A DNA stretch of 64,000 nt from Pomphorhynchus laevis. Lineage: Eukaryota > Acanthocephala > Palaeacanthocephala > Echinorhynchida > Pomphorhynchidae. Shown in pieces: positions 1-10,736 of this stretch (its first letter is position 1; every line of letters begins with the position of its first letter). A model generated the notes under the pieces. That model searched no databases and was not told the DNA's origin. It saw only the letters and a list, made by a program, of their open reading frames with translations. The stretch covers positions 32,818 through 96,817 of the forward strand of contig WNNJ02000694.1 of assembly GCA_012934845.2 (NCBI GenBank), written 5' to 3'. Both the position numbers and the translations under genes were made by a program.

Positions 1-1
1 C

Positions 2-670
2 CGACTTTCACTTAAACCTTTCGTTAGAGATAAAGTACGCTCATCTACCTTGATACTCCGCAACCTCCGTCAAGTTCGTAGATTGATCGATTTCCCTTCT
101 TGTATGACTCTCATATCATCTCTCCTTTTTTCTAGACTCGATTATTGTCTTAGTCTATTTTCCAACTCACCTAAATCCACTCTTCTTCCCCTACAACGCA
201 TCGTCAACGCAGCTGTCCGAATTCTCCTCCGTCTTCGTCGTTTTGATCACACATCCTACCATCTTGCTTCTCTCGATTTGCCTACAATTTATTGTCGTGT
301 TCAAATTCGTCTTCTTATCGTTGCTTTCCGCCTTGTAACTTTTCATACCCCTTCATTTCTCAACCTTCCTTTTCTTGATAATTCTCGTCCTGTTTACTGC
401 TCCTTGCGTTCCTGTAATTCCCTTCTTTTACATGTCCCAAACTACTCTACCTCCTTTGGACTCCGCTCCTTCCTGGTGGCTGCTCCTCTATCGTGGAATC
501 ATCTGCCCATTCATATACGCCAATCAACTTCCCTGCAGTGCTTCAAACGACAAATCCGATCCCATCTGAACAATTTAACTGCTTGACTTTCTCATTTTTG
601 TTTGTGGACTTGTAAGCGTACAGCTTGTACGCATTTGCCACATTAAATAAATTTGTATTATTATTATTAT
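2..670 (+). mobile_element. LINE-a copy, 3' end only (CR1/L2-like non-LTR retrotransposon)
   Basis: The window opens inside a LINE. The frame from base 2 to 586 encodes the RT-distal C-terminal part of a CR1/L2-group ORF2, seen as SRLDYCLSLFSNSPKS, LQRIVNAAVRIL and a final WNHLPIHIRQSTS block, which match the SRLDYCN..L and LQRvqNAAaR signatures known from that group. It ends with a stop, a short 3' UTR containing a 7-bp hairpin (616-632), and a (TATTATT)n tail at about 646-670. It is nearly identical to the copy ending at 5172 and to the minus-strand copies at 27-31.8 and 35.8-37.8 kb, so the family moved recently. The 5' part lies outside the window. Confidence 0.9.
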
Positions 671-671
671 T

Positions 672-2035
672 CTGACCGTGTAATTATTACGCGTCGCAGG
701 CGTCACGTTTTTCGCTTATATCTCCGTTTCCTCAAACGAGGTTCTATTTCTGTCTCCTCCGAGTATTGCGATGCCTACATAAAAATTCGTAGTTCCTACT
801 ACTCTCTTCTACGAAGTAAGCACACACTCTTCTGGCAGAATAAGCTTACTTTTTCGGACTCAAAGTCTACTTGGAGCATTTTAAACTCACTCCTCTAACG
901 TTCTTCAACGCATGGTAACATCGATCCAAGCTTTTTCTTCTTATCTTCACCTTAAACCGGTAAATGCTTTATCATCTTTCCATTCAACTTTCTAAGCATC
1001 GACTGCCTCAATACAATTCTATCTTCCTGAACTCTTCTATCAACTTCAAGTTCTTGTTCTTCTTTCATTCTTCGAAAGATGCTGAAAAAGGATAAGAGGC
1101 AAGTGGAGGAAGTGGATGCACGATCAACGATAAGAGAGATGGGTAGATAAGAGTACAGTATAATGTCATCATCATATTGTATAACATGAAAATTGTGTTT
1201 TTGTTTTTGAAGAGAGATCATCGAGAATAAGGGAGAAAGGAATAAGACCTAGAAACTTTACGAAGTTTCCAAAGTTCTCCTTTCATTGCCAAACAAATCT
1301 CCAACCGACCCTCTTCCAATCTTTTTACTTAAGCTTGTTTGCCATTTGGTATCTCCATTTTTGATAACCTTGTTCAACTCTTATATCCGCAGCTGCATTT
1401 ATCCGTCAAGCTGGAAATCTTTCATTGCCCGTCCACTTCTGAAAAGGCACTTTCTCGACAGTTCACTTCCGTCTTCATATTGTCCTATATATTTTCTCCC
1501 AACCTTATCAAAACTCTTCGAACGAATGGGCTAAATCAGATTAAGGCCTATCTTCTATCATCACATTTATATCCCCGCTTCAATCTGATTTTCTTTATAA
1601 TCATTCCACTGAACTAGCATGTCACAAAGTCTTTGGTAATCTTCTACAATTGCGAGAGGAAAAACTTTGTAACGTCATAATCTCCATCGACATCTCATCT
1701 GCATTCGACGTCGTCCATTATTATATTCTTCTCAAGTGGCTATGTGATGATTGTGGATTCTTTAACTCCACTGTAGGCTGGTTTTCTTCTTATCTATTTA
1801 ACCGTTTTTCAGTGTTCATTCAACTTATTTTATCATCCGTCTTCTCTCGCACACGATGTGCCTCAAGGCTCAGTACTAGGTCCCATTCTTTTCTCCCTTA
1901 TTCTCGATGATCTCACTTCAAAAACAAAAACACAATTTTCATGTTATACAATATGCTGATGACATTATACTCTACTCTTATCTATCCACCTCTCTTATCG
2001 TTGATCTTGCATCCACTTCCGACACTTGCCTACGT
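672..2035 (+). mobile_element. Divergent LINE-a relative with an internal inverted segment
   Basis: Frames on the plus strand at 653-898, 1286-1534, 1650-1910 and onward give weak but ordered matches to LINE-a ORF2: the linker after the endonuclease (LFWQNKLTFSDSKSTW), the LPNKSPTDPLP block, the DISSAFDVVHYYILL motif and the QYADD-like block near 1945-1975. All frames are interrupted. Between about 952 and 1255 the same YADD-region sequence appears on the minus strand (frame 952-1221, HVIQYDDDIILYSY), inverted relative to the matching plus-strand segment at about 1881-2033. The copy begins directly after the TATTATT tail of the element ending at 670. An old, rearranged subfamily member. Confidence 0.75.
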
Positions 2036-2477
2036 ATTAATCATTAATATTAGATAGTATAAAATATAATTATTTGTAATTAAAACAAATTTTGTTAAAA
2101 AACTAATTTGAAGCAGAAAAGCAATGAATATATATATATTAATCAATGTATTACAATTTCAATAGATTTTTTTATTATAATATAGATTGCTTTTTACAGT
2201 GTTTGAAACACATTATAATCACAATAGAATTTAAAAATGACCGTTGCATTTTGAAATGAGAGAATTACAACGTTTGTCAACTTATAAACTACCGCTTGGA
2301 CAATTTCACCTATTTCTGAATTATTTATATATTGACTTTACTTTTAATTCCATGTAAAATTATCATATTTCTTCGATGTAATTATATTAAATAATCGAAA
2401 ATTAAATCGAATCGCACAAAGTTCATCTGTATTTCATATTTAAAAGCACGTGTCTTGCTTTTTTCCATATATTTAAG
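2036..2477. other. AT-rich gap upstream of ZNHIT1
   Basis: No convincing coding, repeat or RNA feature is visible. It presumably contains the ZNHIT1 promoter, but I see no clear core promoter motif. Noncoding in all six frames beyond short chance ORFs. Confidence 0.5.
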
Positions 2478-2894
2478 ATGAAAACTTATTTAAATGATGA
2501 GGACAGGTACATTAATTTAAGAAAGCAGCAGAAGCTTATAGAGAGCCTCGAAATTGATAACTATCAAGATGATTCATCGACGGAATTTGATGATATCGTT
2601 AAATTGTCAAAACGAAAAAATGTAACAAACAAATCAAGAAAACGGCCAAAACGAAGCCTAGAGTATTTAAGACAACGTCAACGTAAAACTTTAGATGCGC
2701 TTTTAGAAGAGGATGAAAATATGGAGCTATATATTAATAGTCAAGCCCCACCGTCGAAGTATCCAGCAAGGAAAATATGCTGTGTTTGTGGTTATCCGTC
2801 TATTTACAATTGCATGATTTGCTCCTCGAAAATATGTTCAATTGCCTGCCGTGAAATTCACTCGGGAACTAGATGTAATAAATGGATTAGATAA
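2478..2894 (+). CDS. ZNHIT1: Zinc finger HIT domain-containing protein 1 (SWR1/SRCAP subunit)
   Basis: Single-exon frame of 138 aa. The N-terminal region reads LRKQQKLIESLEIDNYQDD, matching the family's conserved LEaLEnDNfQDDPH block, followed by a basic stretch (residues 44-60) and LLEEDENMELYINSQAPPS before the zinc finger. The C-terminal HIT zinc finger (residues 101-138) shows C101/C102, C104, C112, C115, C120, C124, H128 and C133, ending TRCNKWIR as in the family (TRCLKW). ZNHIT1 (yeast Vps71) is a nuclear subunit of the SRCAP/SWR1 complex that deposits histone H2A.Z. The length is close to the usual ~150 aa, so the first Met is probably right. It lies between LINE copies with no neighbouring partner gene. 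A polyadenylation signal follows at 2909. Confidence 0.95.
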   Translation: MKTYLNDEDRYINLRKQQKLIESLEIDNYQDDSSTEFDDIVKLSKRKNVTNKSRKRPKRSLEYLRQRQRKTLDALLEEDENMELYINSQAPPSKYPARKICCVCGYPSIYNCMICSSKICSIACREIHSGTRCNKWIR

Positions 2895-2908
2895 TGTTAA
2901 GTTTAAAC

Positions 2909-2914
2909 AATAAA
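2909..2914 (+). terminator. Candidate polyadenylation signal of ZNHIT1
   Basis: AATAAA lies 15 bases after the ZNHIT1 stop codon, a short but plausible 3' UTR. A further AATAAA lies near 3027. Confidence 0.5.
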
Positions 2915-3577
2915 TTGTATGATTGCACAATCGTAGCATTTAAATTAACATCCACCTTAGTGTTATCAGACGAGAACCTATTTTAGAAAAGTTGACTATA
3001 TTTTACTGTATAAACTCACATCTTAAATAAACGTTTGATTTGACAGCAAAAAATTTGATTGGTTATTTTAGGGGTTAGGCAAAACAAATAAAGTCTGCTC
3101 AATTTGAGCCCCTAACAATCATTAAAATATTATTAAAAAACAAAGCCCAAAAGGCTGCTCAGTCTGCTCACCAATAAATTTGTTGTATTTATTTATATCT
3201 CTATTATATAAAAATTATTTGTTTAATATTGTTATGTTTATTATTTTACATTTATTTTTTATATTTGTTCTTATAAAAACTATCTAAAATTCAGCAAATG
3301 ATTCTGATTTGATTTATTTCTGAATCAAATCAGAATAACTGCAACTCATTTCATACATTGACTGCACGTCTCGATATTATCATGCTTGAAACAACACCTC
3401 CTTCATTATGTTGTTTGAAAACAATTGTTTTCAAATGTCTTTTCGTTAATCGAGTACATGAATTACCTGACTAGACATTAATACACGTTCAAAACGGTAT
3501 GCAAAATGACCTGAATATTTAATAAAGTTAAATATTAAATTAAATTTCCTTAATTCGAAAAAATATAAATGCCATTA
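2915..3577. other. Noncoding gap between ZNHIT1 and LINE-a copy
   Basis: AT-rich DNA. A G+C-richer patch at about 3060-3170 has a repeated CTGCTCA word (three times), but I recognise no feature. No supported gene. Confidence 0.4.
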
Positions 3578-5172
3578 TTATAAAACATCTCCTTCTGACC
3601 CAATTCCAACTCACTTGCTTAAAAATATCTGCTCCTCTATCTTACCCTTCCTAACCACATTGTTCAACTCGTCCATCCGTAGCCGTACATTTCCTTTCAT
3701 CTGAAAATGCGCCACTGTTCGTCCTATCATCAAAAAGCAATCTCTCGAATCTTCACTATCATCTTCGTACCGTCCTATTTCACTTCTCCCAACTCTCTCT
3801 AAACTCCTTGAGCGTCTCGTTCTTAAGCAAGTTAATATATATCTCTTTTCCTCTAACTTATTTACTCACTTCCAAGCCGCTTTTTGCTCTAATTACTCTA
3901 CCGAAATTGCATGTCTTAAAGTTTATAACGACTTACTCATATCGCGCGATCATAAATTATGTAGTGTCATAGTTTCTCTTGATCTATCGTCTGCTTTTGA
4001 CATCGTCGATCACTCGATTCTTCTCCATCGCCTTCGTCATGATTATGGCTTCTCTTTACCCACTGTATCATGGTTTTCTTCATATCTATCAAACCGTACA
4101 TTTCGCGTCTATTCTAACTATTCTCTCTCCCATCCTTCGTCCATTCCGTCCGGTGTTCCACAAGGCTCCGTATTAGGCCCTATGCTTTTCTCTCTTCTTC
4201 TCGGTGATTTGTCTTCGATTTCTCATAAATTTAACTTCCATGTTATGCAATATGCTGATGACATTCTCATCTATGTTCATGCACCTGTTTATCGTATTCA
4301 CGATCTTAGTGTTTCTGCTTCCGACTGTATTGTCTCAATTTCTAATCATCTTCCTTCCCTTCGCCTGTCTCTGAATCCTGATAAATCCAAAATTATGTGG
4401 ATCCTAACTCGACGCTTCGGCTTCGAACCTCAATCCGTATCATTAAATTCTACAATTCTTCCTATCGTTGATAATCTCGTTTTTATAGGCTTCCATTTTG
4501 ACAACCGACTTTCACTTAAACCTATCGTTAGAGATAAAGCACGCTCATCTACCTTGATACTCCGCAACCTCCGTCAAGTTCGTAGATTGATCGATTTCCC
4601 TTCTTGTATGACTCTCATATCATCTCTCCTTTTTTCTAGACTCGATTATTGTCTTAGTCTATTTTCCAACTCACCTAAATCCACTCTTCTTCCCCTACAA
4701 CGCATCGTCAACGCAGCCGTCCGAATTCTCTTCCGTATTCGTCGTTTTGATCATACATCCTACCGTCTTGCTTCTCTCGATTTGCCTACAATTTATTGTC
4801 GTGTTCAAATTCGTCTTCTTATCGTTGCTTTCCGCCTTGTAACTTTTCATATCCCTTCATTTCTCATTCTTCCTTTTCTTGATAATTCTCGTCCTGTTTA
4901 CTGTTCCTTGCGTTCCTGTAATTCCCTTATTTTACATGTCCCAAACTACTCTACCTCCTTTGGACTCCGCTCCTTTATTGTGGCTGCTCCTCTATCGTGG
5001 AACCATCTGCCCATTCATATACGCCAATCAACTTCCCTGCCGTGCTTCAAACGACAAATCCGATTCCATTTAAACAATTTATCTGCTTGACTTTTTCATT
5101 TTTGTTTGTGGACTTGTAAGCGTACAGCTTGTACGCATTTGCCACATTAAATAAATTTGTATTATTATTAAT
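3578..5172 (+). mobile_element. LINE-a copy, 5'-truncated, RT and 3' end
   Basis: Begins abruptly within ORF2 upstream of the RT fingers and runs to a TATTATTATT tail. The first part (about 3610-4176) contains SLDLSSAFDIVDHSILLHRLRHD in an interrupted frame. The second (4182-5090, 302 aa) reads MQYADDILIYVHAP, the RT catalytic YADD block, then the thumb and C-terminal region to the stop. The 3' UTR hairpin is at 5120-5136. The 3' 600 bases almost duplicate the element ending at 670. 5' truncation plus a simple tail is the usual result of target-primed reverse transcription. Confidence 0.9.
4182..5090 (+). CDS. LINE-a ORF2 C-terminal fragment (reverse transcriptase palm to C-terminus)
   Basis: 302-aa open frame starting in the RT palm. 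It contains the catalytic MQYADDILIY motif (about residues 22-31), LSLNPDKSKIMW (the CR1/L2 LNPdKTe.l block), SRLDYCLSLFSN and LQRIVNAAVRIL. The upstream part of the RT is in another frame, so no whole ORF2 is encoded. Not a host gene. Confidence 0.85.
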   Translation: MLFSLLLGDLSSISHKFNFHVMQYADDILIYVHAPVYRIHDLSVSASDCIVSISNHLPSLRLSLNPDKSKIMWILTRRFGFEPQSVSLNSTILPIVDNLVFIGFHFDNRLSLKPIVRDKARSSTLILRNLRQVRRLIDFPSCMTLISSLLFSRLDYCLSLFSNSPKSTLLPLQRIVNAAVRILFRIRRFDHTSYRLASLDLPTIYCRVQIRLLIVAFRLVTFHIPSFLILPFLDNSRPVYCSLRSCNSLILHVPNYSTSFGLRSFIVAAPLSWNHLPIHIRQSTSLPCFKRQIRFHLNNLSA

Positions 5173-5640
5173 CTTAGACAACAAAACGTGCAAAAGATCA
5201 AAGTTGCATCACAAACACTAAAAATAAAATAGAACAAAACCTACAAGTCATTCATGACATCCCACAAACGTTGCTTAAATTTATGTAGAGTATGCGAATT
5301 GATTATCGTGTCATCTAGGATATTCATTGAGATGTAATTCACTGGGGATATTGCATAGTCTTTGAGCGGATGAGTATGCGATGCCTGTGAGTAAACTTGT
5401 GCCCACGCAGATCTGAAGAATTCCCGAGATCAAATGTGCCACAAAGAGCGTGCGTAGGATTACTGAGGATCTGCCACGCTAATATCATATCAGACATATC
5501 TCGCTGTGTTCGTAATGAAAGCAATCGCATAGTCTTTAATCTTTCCGAATAGCTCGACGATCTTAATGGCCTGAGCAAAAAAGCTGTGGAAACAATTTTG
5601 TTTCTACACAGGAATTTTTTCACCGATTCCGGTCTTATAT
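5173..5640 (-). mobile_element. 3' fragment of a different LINE (CR1-like)
   Basis: The minus-strand frame 5339-5623 encodes SSSYSERLKTMRLLSLRTQRDMSDMILAWQILSN, the sY..RL..L.l.sL..RR...Dmi..yKil pattern found at the C-terminus of CR1/Jockey-group ORF2 proteins. It differs from LINE-a, whose equivalent block is LASLDLPTIYCR. No catalytic motifs remain. It abuts the TATTATT tail of the copy ending at 5172. Confidence 0.65.
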
Positions 5641-6538
5641 ATCGGATTTATTAAAATTAAACCAGCTACATGTTTCCTGATGGCGATGGACATGTTTCTT
5701 GGAAATATTTTGAATAAGAATGTTGATTTTCACCTAATTTGTTTTGTTGCACATAACCTAATCGATAAATTAAAATATTGTAACTCATCATTCATTTTTC
5801 TCTTCGCTCATAAATAAAAGCGTATACATTTTTATTTTACATCCAACAACTTTTTAAAAAATAATTTGATCTTTTATGGTAAAATTCACTACATTATATT
5901 TTAGCTTGTTCACCAACAGATATCAGATGGCTTTCCGTATAAGATCACAAGATTCATCTGCTAGTCACTTGCCTACATAATTTGAAAATTTTCACGAGTA
6001 GGCAATTCTATCCAATTGAAGCATTCACTTATTCCCACTTTCCAATTAATTTATTTGCTGAACAATGCAATTATATTACCCATTACCAAGTGCTCAATTT
6101 CATTTATGCGATTTAAGATACTGCAGAATTTCTTGGGCTCACTAGATTGTAATTTTTTGCTCGTTGAGTCAATGGACTAATCAATGCATTGAGGCAAAAA
6201 CTATTAATAAAAGAACCTCTTTGAACCTCAGGCGAACAAGCTTCTACGATAACAGTATCACAACCAACCCTCGATCTTCTGGTTTTGAATTTTAGATAAC
6301 GTGATTCCCTCTAATCATTCGTTTTGTTACCGATTCGACCGATTAAAGAAATATCATATACTCGAAGGTCCTCGTTATTTTTGTATTTTCTGTTTCATTG
6401 TCTTTTTACATGACTAAATACATCTAAATATATCTACTACCGAACCTTCAAGAAATCGTACTCTTTAATGACTTTCTTAGTCTTTCTTAAGTCCAAGGAT
6501 CTTTAATCCTGTTAGTATTTTAAAGCTGTAATTTATTA
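5641..6538. other. Noncoding gap
   Basis: AT-rich sequence with no supported ORF or repeat. Nothing recognised. Confidence 0.4.
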
Positions 6539-6889
6539 TTAACACAAAGTCGATATTTCATGAATTTCCGGCCGGTTTGTTTGTTTTTCGTATATTTCAT
6601 CAGATTTATTATCATGTATGTACCAGCTAAATATCCAATTGATTGCTCTTTCAACACAGTTTTTTCTGAAATAACTAGATGTTTCGTCGAGGTTAGTTAT
6701 TAGCTCTTCAGGATGAAACACATACCTTTGACTTTCCAAAATTTCCTTCAGAGTATACACCTTTACAAGATGTTCCGGAATAAAACGAGAATCAATGTAA
6801 AACAATTCGTCAGCAATACCTCTACCAGCTACTATGCTCTTCCCTAGTCCGCATTTCTTAAATTTTCTTCTTACCCATCTAGGAATCAT
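6539..6889 (-). CDS. Unrecognised open frame, possible exon
   Basis: 116-aa frame on the minus strand, open a further ~13 codons upstream of the Met (to about 6930; this extension contains a potential AG acceptor around 6901-6906). Composition looks protein-like rather than low-complexity: a basic start (WVRRKFKKCG), mixed hydrophobic and acidic residues, FYIDSRFIPEHLVKVYTLKE and WIFSWYIHDNKSDEIYEKQ. I recognise no domain. It could be the last exon of a host gene or a relic of a mobile element. No neighbouring frame supports either. Low to moderate confidence that it is coding. Confidence 0.3.
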   Translation of the reverse strand: MIPRWVRRKFKKCGLGKSIVAGRGIADELFYIDSRFIPEHLVKVYTLKEILESQRYVFHPEELITNLDETSSYFRKNCVERAINWIFSWYIHDNKSDEIYEKQTNRPEIHEISTLC

Positions 6890-7840
6890 ATTACACCAGT
6901 TTGACTGGCAATCAGTGTCAAGAACGTGTTTGATTTAAAATGATAAGTAATCTCTCAAGGTATAGCTTTATTTATTCAACACCGATGTTTTTATTCGTAT
7001 GCATTAGAGGTGTAGGAAAAACGCGAAGTATGTAGGTCACCTTTATTAGGTCAACTTTATTATTCGAGTATTTATTCAGTAACGAATAGAGGTAAATCAG
7101 CAGTCGTACTTGTATAGTGTTTAACAACACGTGTCATTATATAAGTACAAAGTGTATTTTTGCTTTATTGAGCTTAACTAGACACTTGTTCGTTGTAACA
7201 GCTGATCTTCTAACGGTCCATTTATAATACCATTGTCGATTTCAGTAATGTCACCCAGAAAATATAACTATACAAATTGCAAATTCCAACTGTTCCTCGC
7301 AATCATTCGGAAATTGCCGTGTTGACTTTAATGGTAAATACTGGCTATTATAAATAGCTAGTAATACTAATATCTGCATTTAATATTTAATTTGCTGGCC
7401 AAACATTAGATTAGCACATCCATGTATTTTTCTATTGCGAAAACTTACTGCCTGTTAGTTAACAATTTTGATTTTAATATAATAAACGATGAAGTAGAAA
7501 TTTTTAGAGTACGAAATAGTTTAGAGGATACAAATTTATATAGAATTATTACGGATTTAACATGTCGATTTAAATACATAAAACACAGATTTATACTTGA
7601 AAATCTGAAGATTTACACCTCAAATATTTATTATTTTCTTTATAATAACTTGCGATGTACAGTCAGAACCAGGACTGTAATATGAACATGACTACAATTT
7701 ACTATTTATGAATAATGAAACTATGTATTCATTCGACATCATTATTCTAAAGAGGTATATATCGAGATATAAATGTTAAATTAACATTAATGTATTATCA
7801 ATACGATATTATTATTTTTCTACTTATTTTCAAGCAATTT
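6890..7840. other. Noncoding gap
   Basis: AT-rich. An 87-codon frame at 7422-7685 (+) is rich in Ile, Tyr, Asn and Leu as expected from composition, with no recognisable motif. I do not call it a gene. Confidence 0.35.
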
Positions 7841-7859
7841 TGATGAACTTTATTCTATT

Positions 7860-8345
7860 TCTTATAACGAAGAAGTATAAATCAACAAAATATGAATACA
7901 ATATTAAATTTACAATATATAAATAAACAAAAATTAAAAATATATTTAAAATCATTGGCGGAAAATTTTTATGGATGGAACTCTATAACTGTATACAGTT
8001 CCATCCATAGTTTCTAAGCTGTATTCTTGATACGACTATTTTTTATGATTTTCAAGATATTTTTATGGATTTTTTGTTTTTCTTATAATTTTACAATATA
8101 CAAAACAACAAAATATTATTAAAAATTTATTTAAACTATTAAGCGAAAAAATATGGATAGAAAATAAAATACTTTGTATTAGAATAAGGCATATCAAATA
8201 ATCAAATTTCATCTAAGGCAATACGTCATTATCACGTATTTGACCCCGCTGCTATGTTGGTTTCAAAAATAGGGGCCGAAACATGATAACATAGCAGTTC
8301 TTCTTGATGACCTCTAATCCTTATTCGAAAAAAATTATTACAACA
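7860..8345 (+). mobile_element. Two tandem 3'-end remnants of Penelope-like elements
   Basis: About 7870-7980 and again 8105-8170 resemble the extreme C-terminal coding end of the PLE at 44064 (the NKFKLL...KFLWMD block), each in decayed form. The second is followed by the PLE terminal module (8205-8310) with its CTGCTATG stem. A 12-bp perfect inverted repeat (7971-7982 with 7997-8008) sits at the end of the first remnant. Only 3' termini survive. Tandem arrangement of truncated copies is typical of PLEs. Confidence 0.65.
8205..8310 (+). ncRNA. PLE terminal structured module, copy 1
   Basis: Same module as at 43925-44035, opposite strand. CTGCTATGTT pairs with AACATAGCAG. An internal hairpin AATACGT/ACGTATT replaces the AAATACAT/ATGTATTT stem of the main copy, so the stem is kept while bases change. 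CCCC can pair with GGGG across the first stem. GAAAC and TTGATGA blocks are conserved. The function is unknown. Confidence 0.5.
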
Positions 8346-8349
8346 TAAG

Positions 8350-9635
8350 ACTTTAGCCGAAGGGCTGTTTTGCCTGCTCATTAACAACTGAACGACAGTA
8401 AAATGTTAATGACACAAAAGTGAAATAAAAACGGTCAGATTCCTGGATATAGATCGAACACTGCATTGGAACACTGCATTGGTAAGGAAGATCAATCCAA
8501 TTGCAAACTGATTTTTGGAAATTCTTGATCGTATTTGTGTATACCAACTTTTAAAGTAACATGTTCCACACTTTCAGAGTTCGATGCGACAGTCTGTGCA
8601 CATTCGAGCATTTCCCGTGGGTTCTAAAACACGAACTATTGCAACATTGACAACTGCGTCTATTTAGAATTACACGTTTATTAAGAAATTCGTCATAACA
8701 CTTGACAATCTTATGCATCGCAATCAAATCCAGATATAGTAAGCGTAGTCGGGTAGAACATATACCCAACTTTACGAGATGCTCTGCGTACGACACGCCA
8801 GCTAGTGTGGTACATAACTTAGATCTACGTCTAAGGATGTTATTGAGAAACTCAATTTCACTTTGAGTACACGGAAAATCAGCATGAATACCATATTCTA
8901 TATGAGGCCTTATTATAACATTGGACAACGTTTTTAAGCACTCGGCATTAAATGAACGAAACGATTTTTTATCATATACAGAAGGCGTCTGCTTTTAGCG
9001 CATATACTATCAGTGCTCATGAGTGTCTTCAATGATTGAACAACGATACATAGATAACATGTTAAGGATACTAAGTTAACCAAACAGAATCCTAACATAT
9101 AACTATAGTACACCATACCCTTACCAAACCGTAAGTGAGCACACATATCACGATTTAGACAAATGCCAGTGCGACAACTCCATTCGTGAATCACATTTAG
9201 GTCTAACTGCAATGTATGTACGTCTAGTTTTGATTCAACTTTTGTCCAAACCTTAAGATCGCCAGCAAAAGCCAAGTGCCTGCAGTCAAGCTGAGTCAGT
9301 AAAGTATTTAAATATTGAAGAGAAGAGGCCCAAGAACAGAAACTTGAGGTACACCAGATTTAGCGTAACGAGATGAAGACAATTTTGATCTTACCCAGAC
9401 ACGATATGATCGATGATACAAAAACTCTTTAATCTGATTCACTACAATTGGATTGATGCCATAATTTCTGAGCACTTCTAAAAGATGACAATAGCAAATA
9501 CGATTAAAAACCTTACTGAAATCGAGGAAGATACAATCTGCAGCATATCTCTAGAAAGTTGCTCATCCATTCTTTTCTTGCACGAAGCAGATTTGATTAA
9601 CACGACCTACCTTTTGTGAAACCATGTTGATTTGG
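8350..9635 (-). mobile_element. LINE-b copy, C-terminal half (CR1/Jockey group)
   Basis: Minus-strand frames 8551-8928 (PHIEYGIHADFPCTQSEIEF, LNNILRRRSKLCTTLAG, SYAEHLVKLGICSTRLRLLYLDL) and 8934-9275 (AFAGDLKVWTKVES, a degenerate YADDlk block) correspond to RT palm, thumb and the ORF2 C-terminus of a CR1/Jockey-group LINE unlike LINE-a. 9290-9635 continues into the RT fingers with many stops. Frameshifts separate the parts, for example between 8934 and 8928. Old copy. Confidence 0.7.
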
Positions 9636-9838
9636 TTATTAGTTTGCTCTTTCTTCGAGAAAAATAAGAAAAATAATTTTATTTTTGAATTTTAACCAAC
9701 GCGATTAGCGTCTTCATTAAATATTGACAGTTTTTCTGAAGAGGCCTATCGCATTGGCGAAAATTCAAAAATAATACAACTTTTCCGGAAAAAGAGCCAA
9801 CTAATGATTACATTCTCTCTGAACGCAATTTTAAGAGA
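9636..9838. mobile_element. Small inverted-repeat (MITE-like) insertion in LINE-b
   Basis: About 200 bp of non-LINE sequence interrupts LINE-b. Its left end (from 9638, ATTAGTTTGCTCTTT) and right end (to about 9806, reverse complement ATTAGTTGGCTCTTT) form diverged terminal inverted repeats of about 70 bp, each continuing through a TTTTTGAATTTT block. The 12-base word ATGTTGATTTGG occurs at both sides (9624-9635 and 9839-9850), as expected of a target-site duplication. No coding capacity. Confidence 0.6.
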
Positions 9839-9850
9839 ATGTTGATTTGG

Positions 9851-10460
9851 ATTTATCACTTTCGCTCGCTATAAAAGCTCACCAAGTATTTACAAATAAT
9901 GCGTTCAAATATTTTACAAAAGAGGCCCAACAACAGAACCTTGAGGCATACCAGATTTGGCGTCACGAGATGAAGATAATCTCGATCCCATGCGGACACA
10001 ATATGATCAATGCGACAAGAACTCTAATCCAAAATCTAAATCACCACAATTGGATTGATGCTATAATTTCTGAGCATTTTTAAAAGATGACAATGGCATA
10101 TACAACCAAAAGCCTTGCTAAAATCTATGAAGATACAATCCACAGCCATACCCTCAGAAACACTGCCAACATATTCATCTCTTGCACAAAACATATTGGA
10201 TAAGCACAACCTACTTTTTGTGAAACCATTCTGATTTGGATATATCAGTTTTTGCTCGCTCTAACAAACTCACTAAGTATTTACAATTAATTCCCTCAAA
10301 TTCCATGCTCACAATACTGGTTAAGCTTACTGGTCTGTAATTTTTAGGATTATGAATGTCACCATTCTTAAATACTGGATTATTTACCGTATAATCCAGA
10401 TATACTTTATTATAATTCGTTATAATAGGCTTAAAAAATTTAAAAAGCTTAAACAATTAG
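9851..10460 (-). mobile_element. LINE-b RT segment, partly duplicated
   Basis: Minus strand, frame 10211-10456: NPVFKNGDIHNPKNYRPVSL is the conserved P..KkGd...p.NYRPISLTS block of LINE RTs. The stretch about 9920-10230 is homologous to about 9330-9640, so the same RT finger/palm segment is present twice in direct orientation. The junction is near 9920. Either an internal tandem duplication or two truncated copies lying end to end. All frames are broken. Confidence 0.65.
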
Positions 10461-10736
10461 AGATAAATATACAATTATATATACAAGCTGAAGCACACAA
10501 GATTATAATACAGGATTTATTACATGATTTTATTACAGGATTCGTTACAATACAGGATATTACAAAACATTACAATAGATTACAATACAATATTGAGAAT
10601 ACAATACATAAGGATATATCATAAGGATCTTGATAAGGATTCGGTAATTGCCTTGAGATACACAAAGATGTTGATCGCGCAAGGGAGAAGCTTATCTTCT
10701 CCCTTATGATTATTATATAATTTTTTAATGAAGAAA
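10461..10736. repeat. TTACAAT-type degenerate simple repeats
   Basis: Repeated ATTACAAT / ACAGGAT / TTACAGG words between about 10490 and 10620 form an irregular low-complexity tract. The ORFs crossing it are products of this composition. No gene. Confidence 0.45.
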
